Shown: positions 40,090 to 49,554 of the stretch, piece by piece
How positions within the stretch are numbered: position 1 is the first letter of the stretch
Layout: every line of letters begins with the position of its first letter
Source: Durusdinium trenchii
Taxonomy: Eukaryota; Sar; Dinophyceae; Suessiales; Symbiodiniaceae
Direction: 5' to 3'
NCBI GenBank assembly: GCA_963970005.1
Contig: CAXAMN010021001.1
Coordinates: forward strand, 50,540-114,539
DNA: 64,000 nt
Position numbers and translations under genes: made by a program
Notes under the pieces: model-generated
Databases searched by the model: none
What the model was told of the DNA's origin: nothing
Seen by the model: only the letters and a program-made list of their open reading frames with translations

Positions 40090-41697
40090 ATGACCAAGAG
40101 GGCTGCGGACCTTGTCAGCGATTCCTTGGATCTGGAATACCAGCAAGACCTAGGTGATGCGCAAGTGACGCCCAAGAAGGCGAAACAGGAGAAGTTGGAC
40201 CAGCCGTCATCCGTGAAATCAGCAAAGTCAAAAGGCGATTCAGCATCGCACCCAAAGCCAAAACCCAAGCCAAAGAGACAGCCGGCAAAGAAGTGCAAAG
40301 GCTGCCGGAAGAAACTGACGCCTGAAGAGCAGGCGCCCAATTGGCCAGGGTGCACCCCCTGCAAGCGGGCTTTGGACAACATCACCAAAGCGGCCAGCAA
40401 GCAGGGAGCAGATGCTGTCAAATTTGTGCAGGAAGCGCGCCAAGATGATGCGAAGTGCTACAACATGATCCAATCCTATTTAGAAAACTGCCCAGAAACC
40501 GTAGAGAACTTTGGGAAGAAGCGTGGCCAGTGGTCGGTGGTTCGCTACATGGAACGTGTCAAAGCCGCATCCGGCTTGGTGAAGGATTGCATCGGCGAGC
40601 TAATGTGGGACAAGTTGTACCTTGAGCACGCTCAGACAACCCGTGGTGGGCGACTTCGAGAAGAAGAGGCCTTGCTCCAGTGGAAGCAATGGGAAGAATC
40701 GGTGCAGCTCAAGGACCCGAGTGTCTACCACGACTATGGAGGCCCAAACGGGAAGCTCCGCGTCTGGGTCAAGACCCAAGACTTGCTGATTCACCGGTCT
40801 GAATACATGCGCGAGAAGTCAGTTGACTGCGTGGGCCAGGAGATCAAGAAGGGCTCGGACGCTGATGTGGACAAATTCCGGGCAGAGATTGTGAAGAACC
40901 ACGGGAAGAACATGGGCTTTGAAGAGGTTGGTGCGGCCCTGTGCAAAAACGGTGGGGGCAGTGGGGGAGCTTTTTCTTCCAATGATGGCTCCGGCTTTCT
41001 ATTGGATGTGTTGCAATTGCTGCCTGATGTGGAGACAGGGGATGGTGAGACAGAGGGAGAAGCCACCGAGCCGAAGGACCCGAAAGATCCAGCTCCAAAG
41101 CCATGGGTGGAGCGAGATCGCATGGTTTCAGCAGCCATAAGAGCAGCCAAAACCCAGGCCACGACCTTTACTGAGAAGGGAACCGCGTTGTTTACAAGGC
41201 TGAGCGAGTGGAAGGCGGGGAGGGCGGGGAAAATGTTTTCTGGGGTTTTGTTTTGTGGCGATCTTAAATGTAAGCCCAACTTTAGGAGAATCATTTTTGA
41301 GAGCAGAAAGGGCATTGTCATTCGGGCCCTTCAAGGCTTCAAGGGTGAAGCGCCAGTCAATCATTGTGTCTTGCAGGACAGCCTCTTGGCATCTTCAGAT
41401 GATGCCTTCAAGTCAAACTTTGCTGGTGAGATCAAAATGCTTGAGGTGCGCCTTGAAGCTTTGGACTTGTGCTTCAACAAGCAAGATGCAAACTCCATCA
41501 AACAGTTCATCGGCAACTTCAGCACGACGCCTGAAGCTGACATGGAAGACGGCAAAATTGTGGAAATTGGCAATAGCCCGCCTTGCGAGTTGTACAGCAA
41601 GCTGCGGCCAGTCTCCGACCTGGACACCCAGATTGAGAAGTACAACACTTGCACACAGCCGAAGCACTTGCGGGACCGATGTTTGTTTCAGAATTAA
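40090..41697 (+). CDS. Basic Cys-motif protein of the methyltransferase block
   Basis: A 535-residue frame from ATG 40090 (TCCATGA). The head is Lys/Pro-rich and nuclear-localisation-like (KPKPKPKRQPAKKCKGC). A Cys block follows (CKGCRKKL ... WPGCTPCKRALDNI, C-x2-C ... C-x2-C), likely one zinc-binding unit. A helical domain comes next (WSVVRYMERVKAASGLVKDC), then a Gly/acidic linker, then another helical region. The stop at 41697 may be intronic: coding of a similar style resumes at 41830 after CCCTGCAG. DNA or chromatin binding is plausible but unproven. Confidence 0.5.
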   Translation: MTKRAADLVSDSLDLEYQQDLGDAQVTPKKAKQEKLDQPSSVKSAKSKGDSASHPKPKPKPKRQPAKKCKGCRKKLTPEEQAPNWPGCTPCKRALDNITKAASKQGADAVKFVQEARQDDAKCYNMIQSYLENCPETVENFGKKRGQWSVVRYMERVKAASGLVKDCIGELMWDKLYLEHAQTTRGGRLREEEALLQWKQWEESVQLKDPSVYHDYGGPNGKLRVWVKTQDLLIHRSEYMREKSVDCVGQEIKKGSDADVDKFRAEIVKNHGKNMGFEEVGAALCKNGGGSGGAFSSNDGSGFLLDVLQLLPDVETGDGETEGEATEPKDPKDPAPKPWVERDRMVSAAIRAAKTQATTFTEKGTALFTRLSEWKAGRAGKMFSGVLFCGDLKCKPNFRRIIFESRKGIVIRALQGFKGEAPVNHCVLQDSLLASSDDAFKSNFAGEIKMLEVRLEALDLCFNKQDANSIKQFIGNFSTTPEADMEDGKIVEIGNSPPCELYSKLRPVSDLDTQIEKYNTCTQPKHLRDRCLFQN

Positions 41698-41829
41698 TAC
41701 GGGCAAGTTTTGTTGCCTTTTGATAGTGGGCGGGCTTTTCAAGGCTGGAAGGGCATGTGACCCACAAGATTGTGTTGATGTTGTTAAGCTTTTTTTATAC
41801 GTGTTGCAAGAAGCCATTCGTCCCTGCAG

Positions 41830-42942
41830 GAAGTGGCGCAAGGCCTCACCGACATCAAAGCTCCGTTGACCCAGCTGATGAGCCAGGCCACCAAGGCCGA
41901 GAAAAGCCTAAAGACAGCCAAGGACCAGCTGAGGCGAGCGGCTGCAAAGGCGGCAGCAAAGCCGCAACCGCCAGGCTCAGATGCGCTTGCTTTGTTTGAC
42001 CAAGGTGCTGCGCAAGCCAAGCAAATTCATCGAGTGTCTCTGGACTCCTTCAAGGTGGATGACATGGATTTTTCTCGCCCTTTCATTGTCACTGCGCCGT
42101 CGTGGATAGCCAATGCAATGGCTTCTGTCCAGGCTGACCTGGATGGCTTTCGGGCTTCTTTTGACATTGGCAGGAAAGAGAAGCGTGGAATCCGAGCTTC
42201 CAAACCTGTGGAAGCGCCTGACCAGGCCGTTTTCAATTTCCTTGGGGAGGTTGAGCAGCTATTTGGAGGAGGGGCCACCTTGGTAACTTCTTCAGCATTG
42301 AGTGCATCGCCAAGCTTGAGCAAGCAGGTGGTCCCTGGATTGTTTGGCATTGATTCCACTTACGACAAGGTCTCGGCCGAGGCAGCCGGCATGTCATGTG
42401 CGCGATTGACGGTGGAAGGAACAAGGCTGGTTGTGATGACTCAATCGCTCCAGCTCACAGGATTCATGCAGCGGAAAGGTGTCACTGGGACCATCAGCAC
42501 CTCGAGACAAGCGTGGTTTCTCCGATCCATCTCCTTGCCCGTGCTTGCAGAGTATGTGCAGGAATGTGAACTTTTTGCAGCGACTCTACAGGCTGGTGAC
42601 CTGCTGTATTGCCCATATGGAAGTGTGCAAGGAGAACTTGTGCAACATTGCACTTTTGGTGTGCGAATCCCATTGGTTGTGAAGTCAGCAAAAGATCCAC
42701 ATGCAATCCTGTGTGTGAAGCGTCGTACACAAGAGGCTGAGGCTTCTCTGCGCACAGCCAGCTCGTCAGCCACCGCGAGCGGTTCACAGGAGATCCAGCA
42801 GAAAGCTTCTCAAGAGGTTGCGCTCTTGAAGGAGATTGCAGCATTGTGTGAGGTGAAGGAATCGGCGCCGGCCGAGCGCGGAGGCGCAAGTTCAGCTGAG
42901 CCGGCCGGGCCTGCTGGAGGTAAGCCTCATCCTGAGGCCTGA
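41830..42942 (+). CDS. Unrecognised ORF, probable exon continuing the previous gene
   Basis: Open from 41830, immediately after CCCTGCAG, with EVAQGLTDIKAPLTQLMSQA and no ATG. Its first third is a Lys/Ala-rich helix. A folded part follows (VVPGLFGIDSTYDKVSAEAA ... GTISTSRQAWFLRSISLPVL), then AGDLLYCPYGSVQGE, a phrase of the sort found in cupin/JmjC-type barrels, though too short to assign. The tail is Ala/Glu-rich. The frame agrees with splicing from the ORF ending at 41697, but the donor is not clear. Confidence 0.4.
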   Translation, partial: EVAQGLTDIKAPLTQLMSQATKAEKSLKTAKDQLRRAAAKAAAKPQPPGSDALALFDQGAAQAKQIHRVSLDSFKVDDMDFSRPFIVTAPSWIANAMASVQADLDGFRASFDIGRKEKRGIRASKPVEAPDQAVFNFLGEVEQLFGGGATLVTSSALSASPSLSKQVVPGLFGIDSTYDKVSAEAAGMSCARLTVEGTRLVVMTQSLQLTGFMQRKGVTGTISTSRQAWFLRSISLPVLAEYVQECELFAATLQAGDLLYCPYGSVQGELVQHCTFGVRIPLVVKSAKDPHAILCVKRRTQEAEASLRTASSSATASGSQEIQQKASQEVALLKEIAALCEVKESAPAERGGASSAEPAGPAGGKPHPEA

Positions 42943-45038
42943 GGCGCATCAGGTTAAGAGTGCTGCCTATTTTTTTTGCTGCGCGACTGGCCACCAGTCC
43001 ATGATGCAATGCAGCAAGTGGAAGTCGGAAGTCAATCTTTGGGGCGGCGTCCGCTACTTGCTTTCTTTCACCCTTTTGAAACAGGCTTTGTGGATGCTCA
43101 AACAAAGCCTCACCGAGCGGGGTTCTGTAAAAGGAAAACAATTCGCTATACCTTAAGCCATTAGGCAACTATTGATCCTAGCCAAAGCAAGGCTTGCTTG
43201 CCGTTTTAAGCTTTGTGGTGCGCGTCTGGCAGCGTGTGATCAAAACTTGACTTGCTAGCTTGTTGCAGGCTTGGTTGGACTTTGCAAAGAACAGGCGTGG
43301 TTCCCTGCTAATTGAACTCTCACTTCTTCCGTGCGTTTTCTTCCCAGTAAACCACAATACATTGCAGTGCATTCCCGATCACACAATACCATTGCCTTTG
43401 CCGTTGCGTTACCAAGAAAGTTTTGGGGTTATGTTCAACCATGTTCTTGACTGCAAGATTAGACCTTCGCACGAGGCCCTTGGAGAAACACATTTGAGGG
43501 CAAACGTTTCACCATCGCTTGGCCACCGCATTGCAATTGTTCGTGGTTCACGCGCCAGCGGAAGTCTGGTGTTTGGCATGTGTGTGAGACCTGCTGCAGA
43601 AGGCAATGTATTTATTGTTGTTGACAGGTTGTTTTTGTTTCGCGCGGGAAACTTGTACCACGGAGAGGTCTGGTCTTGTGGACCGCATGGAACATTTCTT
43701 TAAAACAATCATAAGGTTGTCGCCAGCTAGCAGCAGGTTGAAAACCTGATAGGTTTGAATGCGGCGCGAGCGGGCGCACGGTGCCTCTGGCAGAGACAAA
43801 CCTGGTGCGATGGTTAAAGCACGGCGGTAGTGGCAGGTTTCTTGTCATGTCAACTGGAGTAGGTTGTCTTTCTTTTGATGCGAGTGCAATTTGGTGGCGG
43901 TCTTGGCTTGCTTGTTCTTTCAATGCAGTGTTCCTAGTAACTTGTGCGCAGGACCCCCATCAGTGTATGTTCATTGGCAAATAAGGAAGTAAGTTTTCTT
44001 GTTTGGGGCGCTGAGGGCTCCTCTAAACATGCGTAAAAGAAAAAATTGTCTACTTCGAGTGATCCCCGCCCCACGAAGCGATTTGGGAGAAGGCAGGGCG
44101 CTTGTATTGACAGACTATCTTGACAAGCGCGGCCTGACACGTGGATTGACACAATGTTCTGACGCTTGTCGGGGCATCAAGTCTGGTATGCACTCTGACT
44201 TATCATTTATCATAAAGGATGGGAATGTTTCTGGGCTATCTTCTGACGTCTTTATTGGCATTTGTTCTGACGCTTGTCCTGTCATCAACTCTGATGGGTT
44301 TTGTCCGCCCTGTGCAGCACAATGGCTGTTCCAAGGACACCACCTGCAAAAACGTCTTTGGTAACATTCCAAGGTGCTGGTAAACATGGTTTTGGCAGAA
44401 GCGTCTTCTTCAAACCTTCCATTTGCCCCAGTGGCCCTGAACATGTCCGAAGCATCTTCTTCAAACCTTCCATTTGCCCCAGTAGCCCTGAACATGTCCA
44501 GGTTGCCTCCTTGCTGCATTCCAGCACCATTTCCACCAAGTCCCAGCTAGAACGGCGGGATTTAATACCGTGAGATCCGTCAGTTCTCTTAGTCTCACCT
44601 TACATTCGGCGCGGAGCTTAAAATCTTGCCTCCCTTCGGGGAGGCGTGTGTGTGTAACCCTTGGAGTCATAGGGATGCTTTTGCATTTATGTATTTTGTA
44701 TTATCGCAGGGGGATGCCGGGGATTTCCATGGTCGGCATCCAACGAAGACACCATGGATTTCCTGTGATATGAGTCAGGGACGCCTGACTCACGTACCTG
44801 CCTTTTCACACGGAATGGCACGAGGCTAAGCCCAGAACCTCACTTGCTGCAGACTTGAGCGATCGTCGTCATTTCGCCCTGTTCGTCATCTCGTGGCTTT
44901 GGGAGTTTGGCCTTTAACTACAGGCGCTCAGGCCCCCTCACCTGGTTTTTCAGGATTTGGGTTTCTTAGGCTGGCGTGTGGCACCGCTGTCAAGTCAGTA
45001 CGCATATCCATGAGTGTGGGGCGTCTGCGTGGGAAGCC
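42943..45038. other. 2.1-kb spacer with small repeats
   Basis: No gene is convincing; a 147-codon frame at 43260-43703 lacks an early ATG and family resemblance. It holds a 51-bp tandem duplication at 44400-44501. TTCTGACGCTTGTC occurs twice near 44156 and 44264, each followed by a CATCAA(G/C)TCTG-like phrase. Confidence 0.5.
44400..44501 (+). repeat. 51-bp tandem duplication
   Basis: Copies 44400-44450 and 44451-44501 start AGCGTCTTCTTCAAACC or AGCATCTTCTTCAAACC and end GAACATGTCC. They differ at only a few bases. As 51 is a multiple of three, all frames run through it. Confidence 0.85.
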
Positions 45039-45479
45039 ATGTTGTCGTTTGAGGGCAGCTGCATTGCCGTGCTGGCACTGTATGGCGCGCTGATGCTGCT
45101 TGTGAAGCTTTTGAAAGCCATTGGGGCTGTTGGAATGGTGAAGAGCCTTTTGCGACAGGAGAAGCCCAGGTGTAGAGAGTCGGTGATGAGAGAGAGAGAG
45201 AGAGTCTCTTTGAGAGCTGCTGCTTCTTCAGGCGCTGCTGCTTCGAGCGCTGCCGCTGGCGGGCCTGCTGCTGTTGAGAACACAGCAACTTCTGAGTGGC
45301 CACGAGTGAATGCTGTGAAGGAGGTATTTGTGAGCCCTCATGGTTCCAAATTCCATATTGACCGTCAATGCCAGTACTTGAAAGGCAAGACGAAAGTAGC
45401 TTCTTTTGGTGTTTGCTTGCGCTGTGAGAACGAGCGTTTGTTAGCGCAGCGACTCACTACTGTTCAAGGTGACATGTGA
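45039..45479 (+). CDS. Membrane-anchored Cys/His protein, copy 2
   Basis: 146 residues from ATG 45039 (GCCATGT). Residues 8-24 are hydrophobic (CIAVLALYGALMLLVKLL), followed by a basic segment and an Ala/Ser-rich linker that includes an (AG)n run at the DNA level (45186-45202). The C-terminal domain VFVSPHGSKFHIDRQCQY ... GVCLRCE gives H-x4-C ... C-x2-C, as in the protein at 30180-30518. A single-pass membrane protein with a small zinc-binding head is the simplest reading. Paralogy with copy 1 rests on layout and motif; the linkers do not align. Confidence 0.6.
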   Translation: MLSFEGSCIAVLALYGALMLLVKLLKAIGAVGMVKSLLRQEKPRCRESVMRERERVSLRAAASSGAAASSAAAGGPAAVENTATSEWPRVNAVKEVFVSPHGSKFHIDRQCQYLKGKTKVASFGVCLRCENERLLAQRLTTVQGDM

Positions 45480-47304
45480 GCTTCGAAAGGGGGTGTGAAG
45501 TTGAGAAATTCAACGGTACTGAGGATCGAAGACTCCATACCACTTGTTTGAAGACCGCATGTAACCCTACAGGAACATTGGAAGATCCCTTCCAATGTGT
45601 ACAGATGTTTAGAGATTGTTTGCAACGGTGTCGTGGACACCCAAAGACGTTTGGAATATGGTTTTGGTCGTTCCCAACTGTTTGGAGAACTTTTGTGAAC
45701 CTTCGTGAACAGAATGAATTGTTTTGGAACCTTTTTGCTGAACAGCAACATGTTTGAGGTCTCCAAGTGACCTTTTGAGAATGTTTGTAAAGCTTCTCCG
45801 AAGCTTTACCTGAATGCTTTGTATATGGGTTACGAACATTACTTAGGCTCAAGTGTGCGGCGAAAAGAGTGTGTGTCTTTTGCCTGCTTTTTCTTCGTTT
45901 TTCGACTCGGGTCGTTGAGACACTTGACTGACTAGGTGTTTTGAGCACGAGAGCTTTCGATTTTTCTTCGAGAGTTTGTGTGTCAAACTTTCACGGCTGG
46001 TGTAAACACCCCACAGCGCTGATGGACAAAGAACGCCAGCGACAACACCGTGTGATGTTGCATGCAAGCACTGGTGCACGGGCAGCTCGTGTAAGAACCC
46101 CATAGCTTCGCCATCTGGGGAAAAATGACTGGCAAGTTGGCCTACAAAAGGAACCAAAGTTTTGGAAGTCGTTTCAGGTGCAAAGAACATTTTACATTAC
46201 ATGCAGCGTTGCAGCATTGTGTCACTTTGCCAAAACTTGGAAACGAACTGTTAATTCATTTGAAGAACGTGAAACTGCATGTCTCGCTGTTGACAGTTTC
46301 GGCCTTGATTGGCTTGGTTTTTGTATGCAGTTATATTCTTTGGCAGGGTAAAGGTGATTCGTTGGGTTGTGGTCTGTTGAAAACTCATCCATGATCTGAC
46401 ATGTTGTACTGGTACCCACCCAATGCTTCAGGTATCCAAACATGAGGAGTTCACGTCCAGTTCAGTGATTCTGTGTTCTCAGTTTGAATTTTGCATCTGA
46501 ACAATTGCAATTATTTTGACATGTTTGTTATTGATGATCTGAACAGTTTGGCTCAGACAGACTAGCAATTTGGTTCAGACAGAGCAAATGTATCACTTGC
46601 GTGAATGCACGCTTAAACATGATCATTTTTCAGACCTTCTGTTTCATCTTGAGAATCTTTGTTTCCGGCCATATTGCATGCAGTAGACTTTCTTTTTGTG
46701 CAACTCAACAGGTTTGCTGTGGCCTTCTACCCAAAGGCTGCCATAGAACACTTATGCTTTGCCACAAGAGAACTTGCAATTGCCTCAAACAAAATATATT
46801 AACGAAAACAACAGGTGAAACAGTTCTGTTGCTTCAAACCGAAAAGAAGAACACGTCTCGTGGATGATCGCAAGGCGCTGCGGTCTCTCTTCGGGTGCTG
46901 TTCACAAGAACGCAGCTTGGAGGATTCTGAACATTGATTTCAGATGTTTTGAACCATGATTTCTGCACATTTGGGAAGCTTCCCTTCTGGTGGACGCAGT
47001 GGGCTCCCTGTTTGAAGTCGTCCCTCCAGAAATGCTTGCATCTGTGGGGATTGGATTCCAAGGACTGCAGAAGTCGTGCGCTCTGCAGAACCCCCTGGCC
47101 CGGATCTTGGACTGTTGACTCTTGGCCTTCATGGAGTTTTTGGATCTCCAAAGCAGGCTTCCAGGGGGTCGTCAATTACCAAACACCTAGAGAGAGAGAT
47201 GTCTGCTGTTGTAACACCTACAAGAGGTTTTTCTCCCTTTTTCTTCCATCCGGAGGTGAAGCAGGCTGTCAGCTAGTGAACTGGCCAAATGCCAGCATTC
47301 ATTG
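45480..47304. other. Spacer before the ankyrin gene array
   Basis: 1.8 kb with only short frames of random composition. It marks the change from element-like ORFs to the ankyrin array. No repeats beyond short phrases were noticed. Confidence 0.45.
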
Positions 47305-47387
47305 AATTGGTTTAAGAGAAAATCTACAGGAAACCCTTGTTTTCACCAAAACAATGGCTTTCCTGTAGATTTTCCCTTAAACCAATT
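47305..47387 (+). repeat. Near-perfect 39-bp inverted repeat with 4-5 base loop
   Basis: The left arm starts AATTGGTTTAAGAGAAAATC and the right arm ends TTTTCCCTTAAACCAATT. Between them the arms pair almost throughout (only a few mismatches) around CACC. A strong cruciform or RNA hairpin about 370 bp upstream of the first ankyrin gene. It could be a foldback element or a MITE core. Confidence 0.85.
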
Positions 47388-47396
47388 CTGGGGTTC

Positions 47397-47503
47397 ATGA
47401 GATACATTTGAGATAATTGGCTCCATTGCCGACGACCATTGGTTTGTGAGGCCTGCTGCTGGAGTGTGCTGCTGATTTGACATCCAGCCCACGGACAGGC
47501 GCC
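47397..47503 (+). repeat. Shared upstream element of ankyrin genes, copy 1
   Basis: Begins ATGAGATACATTTGAGATAA, ends CCACGGACAGGCG. It recurs at 50112-50214. It lies about 250 bp before the first ankyrin start codon and may be promoter or 5' UTR sequence duplicated with the gene. Confidence 0.75.
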
Positions 47504-47754
47504 CACGCTGAGTGTGATTGAGAAAGGTGAGCATGTCGATGCTGACAGGGGCGACTTGGTAGAGATGTCATAGACAGGGGCGACTGACTCGTGATGACGG
47601 ATTTTCTGAGGAGAGCGAGCTGTGGACATGCGACGGGCTTTTTGCTGTTTTCAAGGGTTTTTTTGGTGCGATGGGCGTGAAAGTCTGAGACTTCCGTTGT
47701 GCAATCCTGCCATGGCTCAAGCAGCTCGAGCTCAGCCTAAGCCAACCATGCGCC

Positions 47755-49554
47755 ATGCTTTGCAGATCTCGCAAGGAGACGCCGCTGGCACGCCATGCAG
47801 CCCGCCTGCAGGCAGAGCCCGAGGCAGAATTGATGCCCACGATGCTTTTCCCCATGTACACGGTGCCCTTGGAAGATGCATTGCAAATGAGCTGCGTCCG
47901 GCCACATGAAGAGCTGAAATCTCAGGGCGTCCTGGTGGAATTTGAGAAGAAGATGGGAAAGGCGCTGTTTGTTTCACACCAATGGGCCGGAAGGGAACAT
48001 CCCGATCCCACATTTCAGCAGTTCGCCGTGTTTCAGAAGGCCATGACACGCATTTTGTCGGATCTTTCTGAGATACCCCTCGATTTCATCACAGAAGCGA
48101 CAGTGCCCACAGCAAGGCCTTTGCCTACCCAAGAGTTCCGATCAGTACCACTGTTCGTTTGGTACGACTACTTCTCGTGCCCGCAGAAAGACCAATCTGA
48201 GAACAGTCAGGTCAACGACCAGATCAAATCGGCCATCGAGAGCATTCATGCTTACGTGGCTGAGTGTTCTTTCTTTGTGGCACTGTGTCCGTTCATCCGG
48301 GACCCTTTCACTAGCAAGGTGCTCAATGCATCAAGCTGGGGAAATCGGGGCTGGTGTCGTTTGGAGAGAGCGATGCGCGAGCTTTCTGAGGGCCCTTGGA
48401 TACTGGTGCAAAGTGCAGCGCACATAGAGGTGGTGGTTGCAACTGAAGCTTTGAACCGCCCCACAGGGGACGGTGATTTTGGAGAGCCAGATGACAAGGC
48501 CAAGCTCAGCCCAGTGCTAGCAGCTGCCCTCAAGCGCAAGATGTTGAATGCATTGAGACGGGGTGACTTTGTCACATATCGCATTGTGCGCAACCTCCAA
48601 AGTGTGCATTTGAGAGGTCTTGACATTGAGCCAGAGCTCAACCTCATTCCAGGCTTTGTGGCCAACAGAGTTGGCAACACAGACGACTCGGCGGTGGTTG
48701 TGGCTGAATTCTTCCATCAGAATGGCTTCTCAAGAATCAATGAAATAGACCGTGCTGGATTTAGGCCTTTGCACTATGCTGCGTTGAGTGGAGACACGAA
48801 GTTGATTAACGCTCTTTTGGAACAGCGTGCAGACTTGACCAAGACCACCCGGAAGGGGCAACCCTTGATTGGCGTGCCACCCTGGATTTCTGCGCTTGGA
48901 TTGTCTGTGCTTTGTGGGCACAACCATGTTGCACAGTTGCTGATTGAAGCCAAGGCCAGAGTTCATGAGTGGGGCATCGGGCCAGCCTTGACAGTGGCTG
49001 CCAACAGCAACAACGCTGAAGGCGTTCGCCTGCTTTGTGACTCTGGCTGTGACCCCGAAGAGGAAAACCTGTTTCGGATGTCAGCGCTTCAGACGGCCGC
49101 TTGGGCCAACTCTCTGGCCGCCGTGGAAGAGCTTGGGCGACAGGGTGGTGCAAAGAACCTTTCCAAAGTCCTTCATGGAGCTGCCAGTTCAAAGCAAGGA
49201 GGTGGGGAAGTGGCTCAGCGACTCATTGAGATGAAGGCAGATGTAGATGAGCAGTATCAGGTTCCATGGTTGACACCACAAGGACCCCTCATTGCGGTGC
49301 ATTCTCTCCGTTACCAGCTTGGCAGAGTCACCTCTGCAACAAGACTGTATTATCATTGGCCTGGCGCAACGCCCTTGATGCTGGCCATCCTTCAAGCGAA
49401 CTACGAAACTGCCTGGATCCTGGTCACTGAGGGGGCCAGGCTGGATCTGCGCAATGCGCAGGGATTTTCGGCGGTCGACCTAGCGCGGGAGGTGGGAGTG
49501 CCGGAGAGTTTGCAGGAGGTCTTGAACGGCGAGGTGACGTACTGTCGAGTGTGA
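47755..49554 (+). CDS. SHQW-domain ankyrin-repeat protein 1
   Basis: 599 residues from ATG 47755. Residues about 40-215 form a conserved N-terminal domain: FVSHQWAG (73-79), WYDYFSCPQ (136-144), IHAYVAECSFFVALCPF, and RGWCRLERAMREL (198-210). This alternating layout resembles TIR-like signalling folds common in protists, but the assignment is tentative. After a linker (ALKRKMLNALRRGDFVTYRI) ankyrin repeats run from about residue 325: GFRPLHYAALSGDTKLINAL, ALGLSVLCGHNHVAQLL, ALTVAANSNNAEGVRLL, and last GATPLMLAILQANYETAWIL. Ankyrin repeats bind proteins. The frame is uninterrupted and two paralogues follow downstream in the same direction. Confidence 0.85.
   Translation: MLCRSRKETPLARHAARLQAEPEAELMPTMLFPMYTVPLEDALQMSCVRPHEELKSQGVLVEFEKKMGKALFVSHQWAGREHPDPTFQQFAVFQKAMTRILSDLSEIPLDFITEATVPTARPLPTQEFRSVPLFVWYDYFSCPQKDQSENSQVNDQIKSAIESIHAYVAECSFFVALCPFIRDPFTSKVLNASSWGNRGWCRLERAMRELSEGPWILVQSAAHIEVVVATEALNRPTGDGDFGEPDDKAKLSPVLAAALKRKMLNALRRGDFVTYRIVRNLQSVHLRGLDIEPELNLIPGFVANRVGNTDDSAVVVAEFFHQNGFSRINEIDRAGFRPLHYAALSGDTKLINALLEQRADLTKTTRKGQPLIGVPPWISALGLSVLCGHNHVAQLLIEAKARVHEWGIGPALTVAANSNNAEGVRLLCDSGCDPEEENLFRMSALQTAAWANSLAAVEELGRQGGAKNLSKVLHGAASSKQGGGEVAQRLIEMKADVDEQYQVPWLTPQGPLIAVHSLRYQLGRVTSATRLYYHWPGATPLMLAILQANYETAWILVTEGARLDLRNAQGFSAVDLAREVGVPESLQEVLNGEVTYCRV

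Noticed and set aside
43260-43703. 147-codon frame
   Set aside because: No early ATG, no domain, no paralogue in the window; kept only as a note in the spacer entry.
47712-47725. Possible relict of the dinoflagellate spliced leader (GCCATGGCTCAAG)
   Set aside because: It lacks the TTTT of the leader end GCCATTTTGGCTCAAG, and the shared phrase at 60112 is explained by paralogy of the ankyrin loci. No full leader match was noticed anywhere.
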